64,000 nucleotides of DNA from DASRAA01 sp963814165 (lineage in GTDB: Bacteria > Acidobacteriota > Terriglobia > Terriglobales > Acidobacteriaceae). Below, one piece after another: positions 37,339 to 45,419 of the stretch. The stretch's first letter is position 1. The number at the start of each line of letters is the position of its first letter. The stretch is from contig CAWFBW010000009.1 of the NCBI GenBank assembly GCA_963814165.1, positions 289,744 to 353,743 on the forward strand. Direction: 5' to 3'. A program made the translations under genes and the position numbers. A model generated the notes under the pieces. That model was not told the DNA's origin. It saw only the letters and a list, made by a program, of their open reading frames with translations, and made no database searches.

Positions 37339-38411
37339 CAATCCGCAGCCGCACCTGCGGGACGCCGTGCCGTCGGATTCGCAACCGGTTCAGCCACCGA
37401 GCGGCCCAACACCTGCGCAATCTGCCGCACCTCAACCATCAGGCTGTCGAACTGGTCGGGATATAGCGACTGGTTGCCGTCGCTGAGGGCTTGGTCCGGG
37501 TCAGGGTGTACCTCGATGATGAGTCCGTCGGCACCCACCGCTACCGCTGCCCGCGACAGCGGTGTCACCTTGTTGCGTTTCCCCGTTCCGTGGCTCGGAT
37601 CCACGATGATCGGCAGATGGCTGAGTCGTTGCACCGCCGGTACCACGCTGAGGTCCAAAGTGTTACGCGTGTGATCGGCAAACGTCCGCACGCCACGTTC
37701 ACAAAGGATGACGTTGTAGTTGCCCTCGCTCATGATGTACTCGGCCGCCATCAGGAACTCTTCCAGTGTGGCCGACATCCCTCGCTTGAGCAGAACCGGC
37801 TTGCGAGCTTTTCCAGCGCGCTTCAGCAGCGAGAAGTTCTGCATGTTGCGCGCGCCAATCTGGATCACGTCGGCGTACTGGTCCACCAGCGCAAGCGTCT
37901 CATGGTCCACGGCTTCCGTTACGATGAGCAACCCAAAGTTCTCGCGCACCTCGGCGAGAATCTGTAGCCCCAGCTCACCCAGCCCCTGGAACGCATACGG
38001 CGAAGTCCGCGGCTTGAATGCTCCCCCACGAAAGAACCGCGCCCCGGCCTTGGCCACACGTTCAGCCGCGCCAAATGCCTGGTCGCGCGTCTCCACACCG
38101 CACGGCCCCGCGATCACCGCGACTTCTTTGCCGCCGATGGCGGCGTCTGAGTCGGGGAAGCGGACCACCGTGTTCTCTTCCTTCAATTCTCGGCTGACCA
38201 GCTTGTAGGGCTTGCTGACGCGGATGACTTCCTGCACGCAATCGAACGCCTCAATTGCGCCCGGCTCCACTTCGCCGCGGTTCCCGGTAATGCCGATGGC
38301 GGTGCGTTGTGCCCCGGGAATGGCGTGAGCGCGCAGCCCCAGGCTCTCGATCTTTTGGCAAACGGCTTGCACGTCGGATTCCGACGCATTGGCCTTCAAT
38401 ACGACTAGCAT
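37338..38411 (-). CDS. aroF: DAHP synthase, type I beta
   Basis: A 357-residue 3-deoxy-7-phosphoheptulonate synthase, first enzyme of the shikimate pathway. An N-terminal ferredoxin-like regulatory domain (about 1-70, MLVVLKANASESDVQ) precedes the barrel. Barrel motifs are VIAGPCGVET, FFRGGAFKPRTSPYAFQG, IQIGARNMQNF, KRGMSATLEEFLMAAEYI and IIVDPSHGTGKR. The N-terminal domain usually confers allosteric control by aromatic amino acids. The ATG at 38411 is preferred over an upstream one with no family match. Confidence 0.93.
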   Translation of the reverse strand: MLVVLKANASESDVQAVCQKIESLGLRAHAIPGAQRTAIGITGNRGEVEPGAIEAFDCVQEVIRVSKPYKLVSRELKEENTVVRFPDSDAAIGGKEVAVIAGPCGVETRDQAFGAAERVAKAGARFFRGGAFKPRTSPYAFQGLGELGLQILAEVRENFGLLIVTEAVDHETLALVDQYADVIQIGARNMQNFSLLKRAGKARKPVLLKRGMSATLEEFLMAAEYIMSEGNYNVILCERGVRTFADHTRNTLDLSVVPAVQRLSHLPIIVDPSHGTGKRNKVTPLSRAAVAVGADGLIIEVHPDPDQALSDGNQSLYPDQFDSLMVEVRQIAQVLGRSVAEPVANPTARRPAGAAAD

Positions 38412-38507
38412 GAGCAACCCCTTGTGACTAGCTAGTTTACAGTCACCAGCATGCCGCGGCAATCACTTCGATTGGCAGGCTGGTGCCTTCTGGGGCACAA
38501 TGTCACA

Positions 38508-38744
38508 ATGCGCTCAAGCAGGCTCTTCCTCACCTCGGGGCTCTTGTTGGTCATCGGGCTGACTTCACTGTGGTCGAAGTGGAATGGCTCCGCCGGGATT
38601 AACGCCGGCTATCCCATTAGCGCGTGGTCGGTGTCCTTCAACGGCGCGGTCCACGGCTGGCCCGCCATGATCGGCGTGGTCGCCCTGCTTGCGGGAATGG
38701 CCGTTTTTCTCTGGGCAGTAATTCGGTCGCTCATGACGCCCTGA
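38508..38744 (+). CDS. Small two-helix membrane protein
   Basis: A 78-residue hydrophobic protein with two membrane helices (about residues 6-22 and 47-73) separated by a GSAGINAGYPISAW loop. The ATG opening MRSSRLFLT is used; an in-frame start further upstream would overlap the aroF promoter region. No family is recognised. It lies 40 bases before nfo on the same strand. Confidence 0.55.
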   Translation: MRSSRLFLTSGLLLVIGLTSLWSKWNGSAGINAGYPISAWSVSFNGAVHGWPAMIGVVALLAGMAVFLWAVIRSLMTP

Positions 38745-38784
38745 GCCTCGCAAGACCGACGTTTCACGCCCTACAATCAGACCA

Positions 38785-39726
38785 ATGCCCGATAAGTCCT
38801 CTTCCAGCGAAAAAGACATCCTCAAGCTACTCCCCGCGCCGGCGAAGCCTACGAAGCTCACCGCTCGCCGCATCGGCATCCATACCTCGACCGCCGGAGG
38901 CGTACACAACGCGGCCGAGCGTGCCTACCGACTTGGCTGCAATACGCTGCAAATATTTTCGTCGAGTCCGCGCCAATGGCAGCCTTACGAGATAAAGCCC
39001 GAAGATGTAGCGGAGATGCTCCGCTTGCGAGCAAAGTACGACCTGCGCCCGCTCACGATCCACGCCAACTATCTCGTCAACCTCGCTGGAGGTAACCCTG
39101 AGTTTCACTCCAAGTCCGTCGCCGCCTTTCGTGGCGAAATCAAGCGTGCCCTCGCACTCAAGGCGGAGTACCTGGTCCTTCATCCCGGCTCGTTTCGCGG
39201 CGCCACGCGCGAGGAAGGCCTGCAGCGCGCGCCGCAGGGAATCGCGCACGCCGCCGACGCGCTCGACCTTTCAGCCGGCAAACTCCGTATCCTGATAGAA
39301 AATACGGCTGGCTCAGAATTTTCACTTGGGGGAAGCTTCGAACAGGTTGCGGAACTGATCCACTTGCTGCGCCAGCACGTGCCTGTGGGCGCGTGCATCG
39401 ACACGTGCCACACCCACGTCGCGGGATACGACATCGTCAGCGACGACGGCTACGCCGCCACTCTCGACCAGCTCGATCGCACCGTTGGCCTCAAGAACGT
39501 CCACGTGTGGCACTGCAACGACGCCAAGGCTGCCTGCGGCTCACACCTCGACCGCCACCAGAACATCGGGAAGGGAACCATCGGACTCAAGCCCTTCCGC
39601 CGCCTGCTCAACGATCCGCAGCTCGCCCACGCCGCCTTCATCGCCGAAACCCCCATCGACGAACCACTCGATGACCTTGAAAACGTAAATGCGCTGAAGA
39701 AGCTTGTGAAGAGTGGAGCGTCATAA
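38785..39726 (+). CDS. nfo: Endonuclease IV
   Basis: A 313-residue AP endonuclease of base-excision repair with a TIM-barrel trinuclear zinc site. Motifs are GIHTSTAGGVHNAAERA, NTLQIFSSSPRQW, LVLHPGSFRGATREEG, LLIEN-type (RILIENTAGSEFSLGG), ACIDTCHTHVAGYD and the SHLDRHQNIGKGTIG segment. A charged N-terminal extension of about 27 residues precedes the barrel. The gene ends at a strong bidirectional terminator. Confidence 0.93.
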   Translation: MPDKSSSSEKDILKLLPAPAKPTKLTARRIGIHTSTAGGVHNAAERAYRLGCNTLQIFSSSPRQWQPYEIKPEDVAEMLRLRAKYDLRPLTIHANYLVNLAGGNPEFHSKSVAAFRGEIKRALALKAEYLVLHPGSFRGATREEGLQRAPQGIAHAADALDLSAGKLRILIENTAGSEFSLGGSFEQVAELIHLLRQHVPVGACIDTCHTHVAGYDIVSDDGYAATLDQLDRTVGLKNVHVWHCNDAKAACGSHLDRHQNIGKGTIGLKPFRRLLNDPQLAHAAFIAETPIDEPLDDLENVNALKKLVKSGAS

Positions 39727-39730
39727 AAAC

Positions 39731-39755
39731 AGCGGGGTCGTTGTGCGACCCCGCT
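39731..39755. terminator. Bidirectional terminator
   Basis: Perfect 10-bp stem AGCGGGGTCG/CGACCCCGCT with a five-base loop between the convergent nfo and SDR genes. An A-tract on its left provides a T-run for the minus-strand transcript. Confidence 0.8.
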
Positions 39756-39768
39756 CAATCTCAAACGC

Positions 39769-40518
39769 TTACAACCTCGCGCCGCCGCCCACTGGCAGAA
39801 CTTCTCCAGTCATCCAGCCCGAGTCATCCGACGCCAGGAAAACCGCCACCTTCGCGATATCGTGCGGAGCTCCCACGCGTCCCAGCGGAGTCCGCGACAA
39901 TGCCATCGCCTTGAATTCGCCTTCCGACGTTCCTGCCGCGCGCGTGCCTTCCGTCTCCACCAGCCCCGGAGCCAGCGAATTTACGCGAATATTGCGCGAT
40001 CCCAATTCCTGCGCGAGTGATCGCGTAATCACGTCCACCGCGCCTTTGGTTGCACTATACAGCGACCCGGTTGGCGGAGGTGTTAACGAGGCAACCGAGC
40101 TCAAATTGATGATCGAACCGCTTCCGTTCATCGCCTTGACTGCCGCCTGAGTACTCAGCACGGTTCCCAATACGTTCAGGTCGAACATCCGATGGAAGCT
40201 GGCTTCCGTTATCGTCTCGAGGGGCGCAAATTCGTACACGCCCGCGTTGTTGACCAGGATGTCCACTTTGCCGAACGCCTTAGTGGTTTCCGAAAACAGG
40301 CGGTCCACGTCAGCCTGCTTTGAGACATCCGCCTGCACTGTAATGGCCTTTCCGCCGGCGCTTTGTATTTCCGCCGCTACTTTTTCGGCGTCTCCCTTGG
40401 CGCTGGCGTAATTCACTACGACGTTTGCGCCTTCAGCGGCGAACGCCTTGGCGATTCCGGCGCCAATGCCCTTCGAAGCGCCGGTCACGACTGCGGTCTT
40501 TCCTGATAATTTGCCCAC
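39769..40518 (-). CDS. Short-chain dehydrogenase/reductase
   Basis: A 249-residue classical SDR. The nucleotide loop is TGASKGIGAG, NNAG is in ILVNNAGVYEF, and the catalytic Ser/Tyr/Lys are in LSSVASL and YSATKGA. Length and C-terminal GGGARL are typical. Similar proteins are annotated as 3-oxoacyl-ACP reductase or glucose 1-dehydrogenase; substrate unknown. The GTG start has GGAGG seven bases upstream. An ArsR-type regulator gene lies just upstream on the same strand, separated by a candidate operator. Confidence 0.9.
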   Translation of the reverse strand: MGKLSGKTAVVTGASKGIGAGIAKAFAAEGANVVVNYASAKGDAEKVAAEIQSAGGKAITVQADVSKQADVDRLFSETTKAFGKVDILVNNAGVYEFAPLETITEASFHRMFDLNVLGTVLSTQAAVKAMNGSGSIINLSSVASLTPPPTGSLYSATKGAVDVITRSLAQELGSRNIRVNSLAPGLVETEGTRAAGTSEGEFKAMALSRTPLGRVGAPHDIAKVAVFLASDDSGWMTGEVLPVGGGARL

Positions 40519-40545
40519 GATGCTGCCTCCTCCGAAAATCTGTCG

Positions 40546-40567
40546 CGAATGTTACTTCGACATTTCG
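40546..40567. promoter_or_regulatory. Candidate operator upstream of the SDR gene
   Basis: CGAATGT and ACATTTCG form a near-perfect inverted repeat spaced by seven bases, 28-49 bases before the SDR start codon. Size and position suit binding by the ArsR-type repressor encoded immediately upstream. Confidence 0.4.
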
Positions 40568-40623
40568 ATGACTGTCTAATTGATGTGCAAGCCCCGAGAA
40601 GGATTCACGCCGCCTCTAAAAAT

Positions 40624-40926
40624 TCACAGTTCTGTCAGCTTTGCCAGGTAAGATTCCCACACTTCGCGCCGAAAGGTGGGGAAGGCGAACTTGCCCTCGC
40701 GCGGAATCGAGATCAGGCGCGCCGACTCCAATTCCTTGAGGTGATGCGAGAGCGTGGCGGGACTGATCGGGAAAGTCTCGCGCAGTTCGACGCAAGTGCA
40801 TTGCTGACTTGCGGATATCTTTCGTAGGATTTCGTAACGCCGCGGATCAGAAAGTGCTTTGCTGATCGCGCGAAATTCCCGCGCCGTCAGTCCTTTAACT
40901 TCTTTGTCCTGCTTTTTGCCGGTCAT
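40624..40926 (-). CDS. ArsR-type winged-helix regulator
   Basis: A 100-residue one-domain DNA-binding protein. The pattern KALSDPRRYEILRKIS, CTCVELRETFPISPATLSHHLKELESARLIS and a basic wing (REGKFAFPTFRREVWESY) fit the ArsR/SmtB fold. The CTC pair in helix 3 resembles a metal or thiol site, but ligands elsewhere are absent, so metal sensing is not assured. It is probably a repressor of the downstream SDR gene. Confidence 0.82.
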   Translation of the reverse strand: MTGKKQDKEVKGLTAREFRAISKALSDPRRYEILRKISASQQCTCVELRETFPISPATLSHHLKELESARLISIPREGKFAFPTFRREVWESYLAKLTEL

Positions 40927-41048
40927 TTCTAGATTAGACGCCCATCTGCTCTGCAAAGATTGAGCTGCCCGTCCTTCCCGTAGCAGGTCCTCAGCAGCTT
41001 ACCATTGTAAAATCAAGGTTTACCCCGACGCACTTATTGAACACTTAT

Positions 41049-43694
41049 ATGCCTGACTCCAACGCCGAAAACGCCAATCCGTCCCACGTACGTCCCGACC
41101 GTTACGATCCCCACTCGATCGAGCAGAAATGGTTCGACCGCTGGGCCAGCGACCCTGCGCTCTACGCCGCCGAGCCTGCCTCCAGTACGCGCAAAAAGTA
41201 CTACGTCCTCGAGATGCTGCCCTATCCGTCCGGCGCGCTGCACATGGGACACGTGCGCAACTACTCCATTGGAGACGCACTCGCCCGCTACATGTGGATG
41301 CAGGGGCACAACGTGCTTCATCCCATGGGGTGGGACGCCTTCGGCCTGCCCGCCGAGAACGCGGCCATCAAGAACAACACGCCGCCCAAGGAATGGACGC
41401 TCCACAACATCAGCGCCATGAAGGCGCAGATGAAGCGGCTTGGCTTCGCCTACGACTGGTCAACCGAACTGGCCACCTGCCTGCCCGACTATTACCGCTG
41501 GAATCAGTGGTTCTTCCTCAAGCTTTACGAGAACGGGCTGGCCTACCGCAAGAGCGCCAAGGTGAACTGGTGTCCCGAGTGCGCCACCGTTCTTGCCAAC
41601 GAGCAGGTGCTCGCCAACGGATGCTGCTGGCGGCATGAAGACACGCTGGTCGAGCAGCGCGAGTTGGAGCAGTGGTTTGTACGCATCACCAAGTATGCCG
41701 ACGAGTTGCTCAAGGATCTCGATACGCTGCCCGGATGGCCCGAGCGTGTCGTCTCGCAGCAGCGTCACTGGATCGGCCGCAGCGAAGGCACGTTGGTCGA
41801 TTTCAAACTCGACGGCGAAGCCGGAACGGCAGGCGACAAGATTACCGTCTTCACCACGCGCGTTGACACGATTTACGGTGCGACCTCGCTGCAACTGGCG
41901 CCCGAGCATCCGCTCGTCGCCGATCTCGTCGCGAATGACGAAAGTCTGCGCGCCAAAGTGGACGAGCTGATCGCAGAGCAGCGCAAAGCCAAAGAAGTCG
42001 GCGACGTCGGCGCCATCGACAAGCATGGCGTTGACACTGGCCGCTTCGCCATCAATCCCTACAACGACGAGAAGGTTCCCGTCTGGATAGCCAACTACGT
42101 CCTTATGGACTACGGCACCGGCGCCATCATGTCCGTGCCCGCGCACGACGAGCGCGACTACGAGTTCGCCAAGAAATACGACCTCGACATTCGCGTAGTC
42201 ATTATGCCGCGGCGCGAAGGTGATCCGCTCAACGGTGGCTCTCATCCCGAGTTGATTCCCTTCACCGAAATGAACAGTCTGCTGATGAACTCCGGTGAGT
42301 TCAGCGGACTCTCTTGCGAAGAGGCTATCTCCAAAATGTCGAAGCTCGCGGAAGAGCGCGGCTTCGGCAAGGCCACCGTCACCTACAAGTTGCGCGACTG
42401 GGGGTTCAGCCGCCAGCGCTACTGGGGTACGCCGATCCCCATGGTCTACTGCGCCAAAGATGGTATCGTGCCCGTGCCGGAGACCGATCTGCCAGTCCTC
42501 TTGCCCGACAACGTGACCATCACGCAAACCCACGGCTCGCCGCTGGCGCAGGTTCCCGAGTTCGTCAACACCACTTGCCCGAAGTGCGGAGGCCCGGCCC
42601 GCCGCGAGACCGACACCATGGACACCTTCGTCGATTCGTCCTGGTACTTCTATCGCTACACCGACCCATCTGTAACCACGGGTCCCTTCGACGTTGACGC
42701 AGTGAACTATTGGTTCCCGATTGACCAGTACATCGGCGGAGCCGAACACGCGATTCTGCACCTCATCTATTCGCGCTTCTGGACCAAGTTCATGCGCGAC
42801 ATCGGCTTGGTGAAGAACTCCGAGCCTGCCGAGCGCCTGTTCACGCAAGGCATGGTCATCAAAGACGGGGCCAAGATGTCAAAGAGCCTCGGAAACGTCG
42901 TCTCGCCCGACGACATGGTCGCCAAGTACGGCGCCGATTCCACCCGCATGTACACGCTCTTCGCCGCGCCTCCCAATCGCGACCTCGATTGGCAGGACGC
43001 CGGCGTCGAAGGCGTCAGCCGATTCCTCTCCCGCGTCTATCGCTACGTCATGCGCAACGCGCCGGTTGCTGGGAAGAATGGAAATGTAGGAATTGTCATC
43101 CCGAGCGAAGCGCTCCCGCGAGATCGGGAGCGCGCAGTCGAGGGACCTGCATTTTCCGCCGACGCGGCATCACGGACTCCGGGAGCGAGAAACATCCAGC
43201 GCAAGCTCCACCAGACCATCCGCCGCATCACCGAAGACTTCGGCGGACGCTGGCACTTCAACACCTCCATCGCCGCCATCATGGAACTGGTCAACGAGCT
43301 CTATGCTCACGAAGAGAGCGTGCAGCGGGGCGCCGAACCGCCCGCGCCCGCATCTTTGTTGCTCGACGTCCAGCGCGACCTGGTGCTGATGCTCGCTCCC
43401 TTCGCGCCGTATCTCGCCGCCGAGTTGTGGGAGACGCTGGGCGAGACCTCCAACCTGCTCCGCGAATCCTGGCCGAAGTACGATCCCGCACTGGCGAAAG
43501 AAGACGAAATCGAGATGGCGGTGCAGGTGAACGGCAAGATCCGCGCCCGCATCACCGTCCCTGCCGACGCCGACGAAGCAGCAATCAAAGATGCTGCCAC
43601 GTCCGACGAAAAGGTCCGTGCCGCTTGCGCCGGCAAAGAAATTGTCAAGGTGCTGGTGGTGAAGGGGAGGCTAGTCAATATCGTCGTGAAGTAG
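41049..43694 (+). CDS. leuS: Leucyl-tRNA synthetase with repeat-derived insertion
   Basis: An 881-residue class I synthetase charging tRNA-Leu. Motifs: HMGH near residue 67, CP1 editing domain, KMSKS at 609-613, anticodon-binding domain and the C-terminal VQVNGKIRARI block. The ATG at 41049 is chosen; a TTG four codons upstream is possible. Between RFLSRVYRYV and IQRKLHQTI lie about 48 residues, where the E. coli protein has roughly 24 in my recollection. The extra residues (about 683-702 and flanks) are encoded by a palindromic repeat (43095-43154) that maintains the frame. Otherwise the gene looks intact and should be essential. Confidence 0.95.
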   Translation: MPDSNAENANPSHVRPDRYDPHSIEQKWFDRWASDPALYAAEPASSTRKKYYVLEMLPYPSGALHMGHVRNYSIGDALARYMWMQGHNVLHPMGWDAFGLPAENAAIKNNTPPKEWTLHNISAMKAQMKRLGFAYDWSTELATCLPDYYRWNQWFFLKLYENGLAYRKSAKVNWCPECATVLANEQVLANGCCWRHEDTLVEQRELEQWFVRITKYADELLKDLDTLPGWPERVVSQQRHWIGRSEGTLVDFKLDGEAGTAGDKITVFTTRVDTIYGATSLQLAPEHPLVADLVANDESLRAKVDELIAEQRKAKEVGDVGAIDKHGVDTGRFAINPYNDEKVPVWIANYVLMDYGTGAIMSVPAHDERDYEFAKKYDLDIRVVIMPRREGDPLNGGSHPELIPFTEMNSLLMNSGEFSGLSCEEAISKMSKLAEERGFGKATVTYKLRDWGFSRQRYWGTPIPMVYCAKDGIVPVPETDLPVLLPDNVTITQTHGSPLAQVPEFVNTTCPKCGGPARRETDTMDTFVDSSWYFYRYTDPSVTTGPFDVDAVNYWFPIDQYIGGAEHAILHLIYSRFWTKFMRDIGLVKNSEPAERLFTQGMVIKDGAKMSKSLGNVVSPDDMVAKYGADSTRMYTLFAAPPNRDLDWQDAGVEGVSRFLSRVYRYVMRNAPVAGKNGNVGIVIPSEALPRDRERAVEGPAFSADAASRTPGARNIQRKLHQTIRRITEDFGGRWHFNTSIAAIMELVNELYAHEESVQRGAEPPAPASLLLDVQRDLVLMLAPFAPYLAAELWETLGETSNLLRESWPKYDPALAKEDEIEMAVQVNGKIRARITVPADADEAAIKDAATSDEKVRAACAGKEIVKVLVVKGRLVNIVVK
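43095..43154. repeat. Dispersed palindromic repeat inside leuS
   Basis: The stretch opens with GTCATCCCGAGCGAAGCG and closes with GTCGAGGGACCTGCATTT. I recognise this from intergenic repeats of Acidobacteriota. Inside is an 8-bp hairpin CGCTCCCG (43111-43118)/CGGGAGCG (43125-43132). It is translated in frame as part of leuS. Confidence 0.7.
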
Positions 43695-43720
43695 ATAGAT
43701 TCTGAGTGAAGCGAGGTTTT

Positions 43721-44014
43721 ATGAAATTGAGGCTTCTAGATCACCCCGCGATGCGCGACCAGTGGCCACCGCAGACTGGCGAGTCATTCTCTCCCTCTTT
43801 TGATGCTGCCTTGCCCACGGGCGAAACGACACTCAAGTCGGTGAGCAGGGAGGGCAATAGAAACCAGCTAGTTCTTTGCTTCGCGTTTGACGGCAGAGAG
43901 CACAGATTTAAATTGAGGTTCGATTCTGAAACGGTAACCTCAAAGTTCAACAAACTGTTCTCCGCAAACGTCGGTTCGACCGTACAAGCTCTGGGCCTTT
44001 TGATCGTGGACTAA
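43721..44014 (+). CDS. Uncharacterised 97-residue protein
   Basis: A 97-residue soluble protein with alternating hydrophobic and charged residues, predicted mainly beta (NQLVLCFAFDGREHRFKLRFDSETV). GCGAGG precedes the ATG. No signal, membrane segment or known motif is visible. It begins 26 bases after leuS, but its composition is AT-richer, so it may be an accessory gene. Confidence 0.6.
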   Translation: MKLRLLDHPAMRDQWPPQTGESFSPSFDAALPTGETTLKSVSREGNRNQLVLCFAFDGREHRFKLRFDSETVTSKFNKLFSANVGSTVQALGLLIVD

Positions 44015-44053
44015 TAACTCCGAATCCTTACATTAACTAGGCGGATCTTAACA

Positions 44054-44572
44054 GTGGGCGGTCAGTCAAGGGATGTTGCGTTGCGACCTAGTATGTCAAA
44101 GTCGGGTAATGGCCTGTCCCCCGAGCAGTTGAAGGCCGAGGTGTTGGCATGCTGCAAGACCGCGACTTGCGTGCGAAGGGAGGTTCGCTTTGCGAAACCT
44201 GAGGATGCAAGATTCTATAAGTTTCTGAAGCACGCGGACATCGAAAGCGGATATATGGACTTCTCGAATGCGACAGAAGAAGAGGAAAAACAATACCATG
44301 ACCACGCTCGTGAGTTTGCTTCACGGCTGCCCGACGAAGTCTGGTACTTTGTAGTGCCTAGCGATCAAGCTGACGAAATCAACAGTCTCGCTTTCATCGA
44401 TGCACAATCATCTTGCTTGGGATGGTCATCTCTCGGTGAAGACGAAGCGTGGGAGTGTGCTTGGGGCAGACTGAAGTCACAGGAGGAAAGTCAGCGTGCA
44501 GCGACCTATTTTGTTGTGTTGCTCGGCGTGGTGGCAATTGGACTGTTTATGTTGCTCGTATTGCGACACTGA
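44054..44572 (+). CDS. Uncharacterised protein with C-terminal membrane anchor
   Basis: A 172-residue protein. The soluble part (1-148) has no recognised motif; it contains EVWYFVVPSDQADEINSLAF and a Cys-containing CCKTATC segment. The last 22 residues (TYFVVLLGVVAIGLFMLLVLRH) form one membrane helix, giving a tail-anchored topology. GTG at 44054 has AGGCGG upstream; an ATG at 44093 is the alternative. It probably belongs with the preceding orphan gene. Confidence 0.55.
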   Translation: MGGQSRDVALRPSMSKSGNGLSPEQLKAEVLACCKTATCVRREVRFAKPEDARFYKFLKHADIESGYMDFSNATEEEEKQYHDHAREFASRLPDEVWYFVVPSDQADEINSLAFIDAQSSCLGWSSLGEDEAWECAWGRLKSQEESQRAATYFVVLLGVVAIGLFMLLVLRH

Positions 44573-45076
44573 GTCCCAAACGCCCTTCAAATTCTGGTGA
44601 TTGGACTGGCCCAGTCAACGCTTCATCCCACGCAAGACTCAGTGTCGCGTGCCCGTTCAACCCTGAGCCCGGTGCCCCAGGTTCGCGTCCTGCTTTTGGA
44701 CGCTAACCTGGGTGCGTCAAAGACGACCGAAACCGCAACACCCCGAGCCCGCAGGGCGAAATTTGTCTTAGCCGTGGGCGTAAGCCCGCGGTGCAAGTGG
44801 GAATAAATCTCCGAGCCACGCAGCGGCGGCACCGTTCTCACACAGACTCTTCAGGCCAGCTCTAAGTCGTTTGTTCCCCCTCGCGGACTTGAGTCCGCGC
44901 GACAACCTCTGCAAAATTTATGGTTACCAAAGTTTCCCCTTCCTTGGGTACTTTCGTAAGTTGACCAGCCTCCGCTCCCGTGTCACTATCCACTCCAGGA
45001 CGCTGTACGACTTGATTGCCCGTTGTTTTGGCTGACCACCGACAACTGGTAACTGATAACTGTTTTTGGAGGTGAT
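44573..45076. other. Repeat-rich intergenic region
   Basis: About 500 bases with no convincing gene. It holds a GGGCGTAAGCCC repeat (44741-44803), a short hairpin CGCGGACT/AGTCCGCG (44882-44899) and three AACTG units spaced seven bases apart (45044-45062), just before the ribosome site of the next gene. Confidence 0.55.
44741..44803 (+). repeat. GGGCGTAAGCCC palindromic repeat, copy 1
   Basis: The core CCGTGGGC GTAA GCCCGCGG (44772-44791) forms an 8-bp stem. It is preceded by CCCCGAGCCCGCAGGGCGAAAT, given here as two parts: CCCCGAGCCC and GCAGGGCGAAAT. The same core occurs inverted at 62533-62580. Confidence 0.65.
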
Positions 45077-45292
45077 ATGTCCGTTCCCACCTGTAGCTAT
45101 GTGAAGCCAGACGAGGCCGTCTGCAACTCTCCCGCCCTTCGCGGCCAGCGCTTCTGCTATTTCCACCTCGATCCTGTCGCCCGCCGCCTGAAAGCTGCCT
45201 GGGCCCGTGCCTATTGCGTCCTCCGGGTGGCTCGGGAACGCCACCGCGCCACGCGCTGTCGCACGATGACCCGCAAACTCGTACGCTCGTGA
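45077..45292 (+). CDS. Small Cys/His protein with SPALRG...CYFH motif
   Basis: A 71-residue basic protein. The N-terminal half has CSYVKPDEAVC, SPALRGQRFCYFH: three cysteines and one histidine spaced to hold one zinc ion. The rest is an arginine-rich helix. GGAGGTGAT precedes the ATG at optimal distance. Similar small proteins recur in Acidobacteriota, without known function in my recollection. The basic tail suggests nucleic-acid binding. Confidence 0.7.
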   Translation: MSVPTCSYVKPDEAVCNSPALRGQRFCYFHLDPVARRLKAAWARAYCVLRVARERHRATRCRTMTRKLVRS

Positions 45293-45419
45293 CCACCGGC
45301 TAACTCCAATGAAATCAAGAATTAACCAGCAACTCCTTTGGATCGAATATTTTAGCGGGAGTCGTGTCGATAAGTCACATGTTTTCAAGAATTTGCAATG
45401 GGCATGGGGGGAGGGGGTA

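Noticed and set aside
41460..42848. A 462-codon open frame antisense to leuS
   Set aside because: It has no recognisable domain and mirrors leuS codon bias; leuS is unmistakable.
45044..45062. AACTG units as a CRISPR or replication iteron array
   Set aside because: Only three five-base units; too short for CRISPR repeats, and no origin-related gene is near.
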